Shown: positions 60,573 through 64,000 of the stretch, in pieces | How positions within the stretch are numbered: position 1 is the first letter of the stretch | Layout of the letters: every line of letters begins with the position of its first letter | From: Prevotellaceae bacterium | Lineage (GTDB): Bacteria; Bacteroidota; Bacteroidia; Bacteroidales; Bacteroidaceae | Length of the DNA: 64,000 bases | Direction of reading: 5' to 3' | Assembly: GCA_019420585.1 (NCBI GenBank) | Contig: JAHZGX010000033.1 | Span: forward strand, 25,288-89,287 | The notes under the pieces: generated by a model | Database searches by the model: none | What the model was told of the DNA's origin: nothing | The model's input: the letters and a program-made list of their open reading frames with translations, nothing else | Translations under genes and position numbers: made by a program

Positions 60573-61988
60573 ATGAATCAATCCATCAAGCCATTCATGG
60601 ACCGGGACTTCCTGCTTGACACCCCCACGGCGCGCACCCTTTACCATGAGGAGGCTGCCCACCTGCCCATCATAGACTACCACTGTCACCTCAACCCCAA
60701 GGAGATTGCCGATGACCACCGATTCCGCAGCATCACCGAACTGTGGCTAGGAGGAGACCATTACAAGTGGCGTGCGCTGCGCGCCAATGGTGTGGACGAG
60801 CGTTACATCACGGGAGATGCCGATGACTGGGAGAAATTTGAGAAATGGGCTGAGACCATGCCTTACTGCATGCGCAACCCGCTTTATCATTGGACTCATC
60901 TGGAACTGCGCACGGCCTTTGGAATCTGCGACATATTGAACCCCGGGACGGCAAGGCAGATATACGATCGTTGCAACGAGATGCTGGCCAGCCCCGAGTT
61001 CTCGGCCAGGGGGCTGATGAGGCATTACCATGTGGAGGTGGTGTGCACCACCGATGACCCGGCAGACACCCTGGAGCACCATCAGAGCATACGCGAAAGT
61101 GGTTTCGGTGTGAAGGTGTTGCCCACCTGGCGTCCCGACAAGGCACTGGCTGTGGACAAACCGCAGGACTTTTCCACCTACATGACCAGGCTGGGCGAGG
61201 CCGCCAACGTGGAAGTAAACAGTTATCGGGCACTGATAGACGCATTGCAGAAACGCCACGACTTCTTTGCCCAGCAGGGATGCCGCCTCTCCGACCATGG
61301 CATAAGCCACTTCCCTTGGCGCAAGTGCACGGAATCCCAGGCCAACACCATCCTTCAGAAGGCGCTTGCCGGGAAACAGGTGAGCATGGAGGAGAGCGAG
61401 CAGTTCGCTACCGCCCTGTTGCTGGAACTGGCCAGGATGGATGCGCGCAGCGGATGGACCCAGCAGTTCCACTATGGCCCCATGCGCAACACAAACTCCC
61501 GCATGTTCAGCCGTCTGGGGCCTGATGCGGGTTATGACAGCATAGGCACTCAGGACACCTCTGAGTCCATGGCACGCTTCCTTGATGCGCTGGATAGCGA
61601 GAATCTGCTTGCCCAAACCATACTGTACTGCATCAATCCTTCCGACAACGAGATGCTGGCCACTATGGTGGGCAACTTCCAGCAGGCTCCCATGCCCGGC
61701 AAGATACAGATGGGAAGCGGCTGGTGGTTCAATGACCAACTGGACGGCATGGAGCGGCAGATGAATGCCCTCTCGCTCCAAGGCTTGCTCAGCCGCTTTG
61801 TGGGTATGCTGACCGACAGCCGATCGTTCCTCTCCTATCCCCGGCATGAGTATTTCCGCCGCTGCCTCTGCCGCATGGTGGGGCGTGACGTGGAGGATGG
61901 ATTGCTGCCCGAAAGCGAGATGCCCTTCATACGCCAGATGGTGCGTGACATCTCTTACTACAATGCCAAGCGTTACTTCCGCTTCTGA
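60573..61988 (+). CDS. uxaC: Glucuronate isomerase UxaC
   Basis: UxaC isomerises glucuronate to fructuronate (and galacturonate to tagaturonate). The 471-residue amidohydrolase-fold protein has the metal motif IDYHCHLNPKEIADD, LWLGGDHYKWRALRANGV, CTTDDPADTLEHH, and QQFHYGPMRNTNSRMF. The C-terminal RDISYYNAKRYF is typical. It lies 95 bp after the SDR gene, still likely in the operon. KDG kinase and aldolase genes are not in the window. Confidence 0.96.
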   Translation: MNQSIKPFMDRDFLLDTPTARTLYHEEAAHLPIIDYHCHLNPKEIADDHRFRSITELWLGGDHYKWRALRANGVDERYITGDADDWEKFEKWAETMPYCMRNPLYHWTHLELRTAFGICDILNPGTARQIYDRCNEMLASPEFSARGLMRHYHVEVVCTTDDPADTLEHHQSIRESGFGVKVLPTWRPDKALAVDKPQDFSTYMTRLGEAANVEVNSYRALIDALQKRHDFFAQQGCRLSDHGISHFPWRKCTESQANTILQKALAGKQVSMEESEQFATALLLELARMDARSGWTQQFHYGPMRNTNSRMFSRLGPDAGYDSIGTQDTSESMARFLDALDSENLLAQTILYCINPSDNEMLATMVGNFQQAPMPGKIQMGSGWWFNDQLDGMERQMNALSLQGLLSRFVGMLTDSRSFLSYPRHEYFRRCLCRMVGRDVEDGLLPESEMPFIRQMVRDISYYNAKRYFRF

Positions 61989-62025
61989 ATCTCCCGCCAA
62001 TGGGCGGTAACACACCGGTACAAGG

Positions 62026-62054
62026 CCGCCACATGGGACACACTCATGTGGCGG
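62026..62054. terminator. Hairpin after uxaC
   Basis: CCGCCACATG (62026-62035) and CATGTGGCGG (62045-62054) form a perfect 10-bp stem. On the plus strand it is followed by TAAAAAACTG rather than T residues, so terminator function for the hexuronate operon is uncertain. A smaller stem (CCGCC/GGCGG) lies at 61994-62007. Confidence 0.45.
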
Positions 62055-62064
62055 TAAAAAACTG

Positions 62065-62130
62065 TCCAGTTGGGAAAAAATAATTTTCCAGTTAGAAAAA
62101 ATATTTTTTCTCAGTTAGAGACTTTGATTT
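62065..62130. repeat. 22-bp tandem array, family II (copy 2)
   Basis: Units TCCAGTTGGGAAAAAATAA, TCCAGTTAGAAAAAATA and CTCAGTTAGAG start at 62065, 62087 and 62110, a period of 22-23 bp. They share the frame TCCA-two bases-T(G/A)G(G/A)AAAAAATA with the array at 34199. The gap 61989-62427 also holds the hairpin above and the sulP promoter, and no other gene that I recognise. Confidence 0.75.
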
Positions 62131-62382
62131 GACACACTAAATGTGTGCGAGAGACTTTTGTGTGTCGTGTATTAGTATTGTTAGATGTTTTTTGATTTCT
62201 AAATATTGGCTTTCCCATAAATGACTTCACGAAGAAGAACGTCCTGCCGGTGAACAAATGTCCTATCGTGTTTTCCCGCCCGCGTCTCCCCGCTTCTTCT
62301 CCGCATGTCCAGGTACCCGCACAAATGGCATGAAAGCCACAAGAGAGGGCTGTGAATGTTTACACATTTTAAGAAAAAGCAC

Positions 62383-62390
62383 TACCTTTG
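62383..62390 (+). promoter_or_regulatory. Promoter -7 box for the SulP gene
   Basis: TACCTTTG lies 37 bp before the ATG at 62428. The -33 region (GTTTAC near 62358-62363) is a weak match. Confidence 0.55.
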
Positions 62391-62427
62391 CAGCCCGTAA
62401 TACGTAATCATAACCCAACAGTTTGTG

Positions 62428-64000
62428 ATGAACAGATTCAAATTTACGCCGCGCATTGTAAGCGAACTGCGGCATTACAACAGAGAGAAATTCATGGCCG
62501 ACCTCATGGCCGGTCTTATTGTGGGCATCGTGGCTCTTCCCCTGGCCATCGCATTTGGCATTGCATCGGGCGTGTCTCCTTCACAGGGAATCCTTACGGC
62601 CATAATCGGCGGTTTCATCGTGAGTACCCTGGGCGGAAGCAAAGTGCAGATAGGCGGTCCCACCGGTGCTTTCATCGTCATTATTTATGGTATTGTCAAT
62701 GACCCGAAACTGGGTCTCTCGGGACTCATGGTGGCCACCATGTTGGCAGGCGTGTTCCTCATCCTGCTGGGTGTATGCCGCCTGGGCACCATCATCAAGT
62801 TTATTCCTTATCCCATTGTGGTAGGTTTCACCAGCGGTATTGCGGTAACCATCTTCACTACACAGATAAAAGACCTTTTCGGCCTGAGCATTGACGGAAA
62901 ACTTCCAGGCGATTTTCTCTCTAAATGGATTGTCTACTTCCGTAACCTCGACACCATTGACTGGCCCACCACGGCTGTAGGGTTGCTGAGCATCCTCATT
63001 ATTGCGCTCAGCCCAAAGGTATCTAAGAAAATTCCCGGATCGCTCGTGGCCATCATTGTGATGACTGTGGGCGTGTACTTCCTTAATGCCTACACCGACG
63101 TACATGTAACCACCATTGGTGACCTGTATCACGACATCAAGGCCAGCATACCACCCCTTGTGGTTCCTGACATCACGTGGGAGGGACTCAAGAACCTGCT
63201 GCCTACAGCCATGGTGATTGCCGTCCTGGGTGCCATAGAGTCCCTGCTCTCGGCCACGGTGGCCGATGGTGTGTGTGGCGACCATCACAATTCCAACCAG
63301 GAATTGATAGGCCAGGGAGTGGCCAACCTGTGTACGCCTCTCTTCGGAGGTATCCCCTGCACGGGAGCCATAGCGCGCACCATGACTAATATCAACAATG
63401 GCGGGCGCACCCCCATGGCCGGCATCTTCCATGCCATCGTTCTTCTGGTCATTTTCCTCGTGCTCATGCCCTTGGCTGCATTCATTCCCATGGCATGCCT
63501 GGCCGGTGTGCTGGTGATAGTGTCATACGGCATGAGTGGATGGCGTACCTTCGTGCAGATGATGCGGAATCCTAAGAGCGACATTGCTGTACTGATTGTC
63601 ACCTTCCTGCTTACCGTGATATTCGATCTCACTGTGGCCATTGAGGTGGGGCTGCTTCTCGCCTGCCTGCTCTTCATGCGCCGTATGGCCGAGAGCACGC
63701 AGATTAAGGTCATTGCCGATGAGATTGACCCCAATGAGGAAACCGATGCTGAGGTGCACGAGGAGCATCTGAGCATTCCCCAAGGTGTGGAGGTGTATGA
63801 AATCAATGGCCCCTACTTCTTCGGCATCGCCAACAAATTTGAGGAACTTATGGCCACCATGGAGAAACGCCCCAAGGTGCGCGTCATACGTATGAGGCGT
63901 GTGCCTTTCATTGACTCCACAGGCATACATAACCTGCAGAACCTGTGCCAGATGAGTCGCAGGGAGGGCACTCATATCGTGCTTTCAGGTGTAACTCCCA
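62428..64000 (+). CDS. SulP family anion transporter, cut by window end
   Basis: The open frame runs from the ATG at 62428 to the end of the window (524 codons, no stop). The protein starts MNRFKFTPRIVSELRHYNRE. A membrane domain of 10 or more segments follows, with the SulP pattern LMAGLIVGIVALPLAIAFGIA, GGPTGAFIVIIYG, and FGGIPCTGAIARTMTNI. The C terminus in view is a STAS domain (about 450 on) with RMRRVPFIDSTGIHNL. SulP proteins carry sulfate, bicarbonate, chloride or dicarboxylates; the substrate cannot be told here. Confidence 0.93.
   Translation, partial: MNRFKFTPRIVSELRHYNREKFMADLMAGLIVGIVALPLAIAFGIASGVSPSQGILTAIIGGFIVSTLGGSKVQIGGPTGAFIVIIYGIVNDPKLGLSGLMVATMLAGVFLILLGVCRLGTIIKFIPYPIVVGFTSGIAVTIFTTQIKDLFGLSIDGKLPGDFLSKWIVYFRNLDTIDWPTTAVGLLSILIIALSPKVSKKIPGSLVAIIVMTVGVYFLNAYTDVHVTTIGDLYHDIKASIPPLVVPDITWEGLKNLLPTAMVIAVLGAIESLLSATVADGVCGDHHNSNQELIGQGVANLCTPLFGGIPCTGAIARTMTNINNGGRTPMAGIFHAIVLLVIFLVLMPLAAFIPMACLAGVLVIVSYGMSGWRTFVQMMRNPKSDIAVLIVTFLLTVIFDLTVAIEVGLLLACLLFMRRMAESTQIKVIADEIDPNEETDAEVHEEHLSIPQGVEVYEINGPYFFGIANKFEELMATMEKRPKVRVIRMRRVPFIDSTGIHNLQNLCQMSRREGTHIVLSGVTP

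Noticed and set aside
60747..62015. 422-codon minus-strand frame opposite uxaC
   Set aside because: It is fully antisense to uxaC, whose metal-site motifs are intact.

Overview
The window looks like a chromosomal segment of a member of the order Bacteroidales (phylum Bacteroidota), probably Prevotellaceae or a near relative, with base composition a little above half G+C by eye. The reasons are the gene families (DUF4923, DUF4286, DUF1573, DMP19/DUF4375, GGGtGRT protein, TrpB2-type tryptophan synthase, PPi-dependent phosphofructokinase, secreted tricorn homologue), the near absence of Shine-Dalgarno sequences, and many promoters of the Bacteroidota type (TAnnTTTG at about -7, TTG or TTTG about 19-20 bases upstream). 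Several of these -7 boxes lie inside the longest open frames and were used to choose the real start codons. I cannot fix the genus. No phage, transposase, CRISPR array, rRNA or tRNA was recognised.

Layout. 1-820: non-coding, filled by several different short tandem-repeat arrays. 821-6762 (-): glutamate synthase gltB-gltD. 7051-11138 (+): dnaB, rmuC, miaA. 11150-24921 (mostly -): a Crp/Fnr regulator, a Bax-inhibitor-1 membrane protein, a DUF4923 lipoprotein, an RluA pseudouridine synthase, a C69 dipeptidase with a GH25 muramidase, PPi-phosphofructokinase, a LolE-like permease with an aminotransferase, TrpB2 and GAPDH. 25132-28086 (+): mscL, a secreted GH76 mannanase and a serine hydrolase. 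28191-32051 (-): metH, smpB and a DMP19 protein. 32249-33986 (+): a NifU-like protein and a GGGtGRT protein. 34799-37637 (+): a GT6 (ABO-like) glycosyltransferase, a Tat-exported SQR-like flavoprotein and a phosphopantetheinyl transferase. 37743-39925 (+): a two-component system. 39919-41216 (-): tcdA and DUF1573. 41390-43837 (+): DUF4286, ruvC and a double ABC ATPase. 44504-50140 (-): two Gfo/Idh oxidoreductases, a 3-keto-disaccharide hydrolase family protein and a sugar isomerase-like TIM barrel, interleaved with tatA and tatC. 50798-52213 (-): an exported TPR protein. 52423-56540 (+): a Na+/Ca2+ exchanger and a tricorn-like protease. 56889-61988 (+): a hexuronate operon (exuT, uxuA, SDR, uxaC). 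62428-end (+): a SulP anion transporter cut by the window edge.

How the genes work together. The hexuronate operon would import glucuronate and carry it through fructuronate and mannonate to 2-keto-3-deoxygluconate. The Gfo/Idh-DUF1080-TIM barrel set resembles periplasmic 3-keto-sugar chemistry, and its oxidoreductase has a twin-arginine signal while the Tat translocase genes sit in the same cluster. The SQR-like protein is a second predicted Tat cargo.

The most unusual signal is non-coding. Most long intergenic gaps hold three to six tandem copies of a short, usually palindromic motif with a period of 22 bp (23-24 bp at the left end). Two of these families each occur at two separate places in the window. 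The strongest protein-level leads are the NifU-like/GGGtGRT pair of unknown function, the ABO-like glycosyltransferase with an NSN motif in place of DXD, and the split Tat locus with an internal terminator before tatC.
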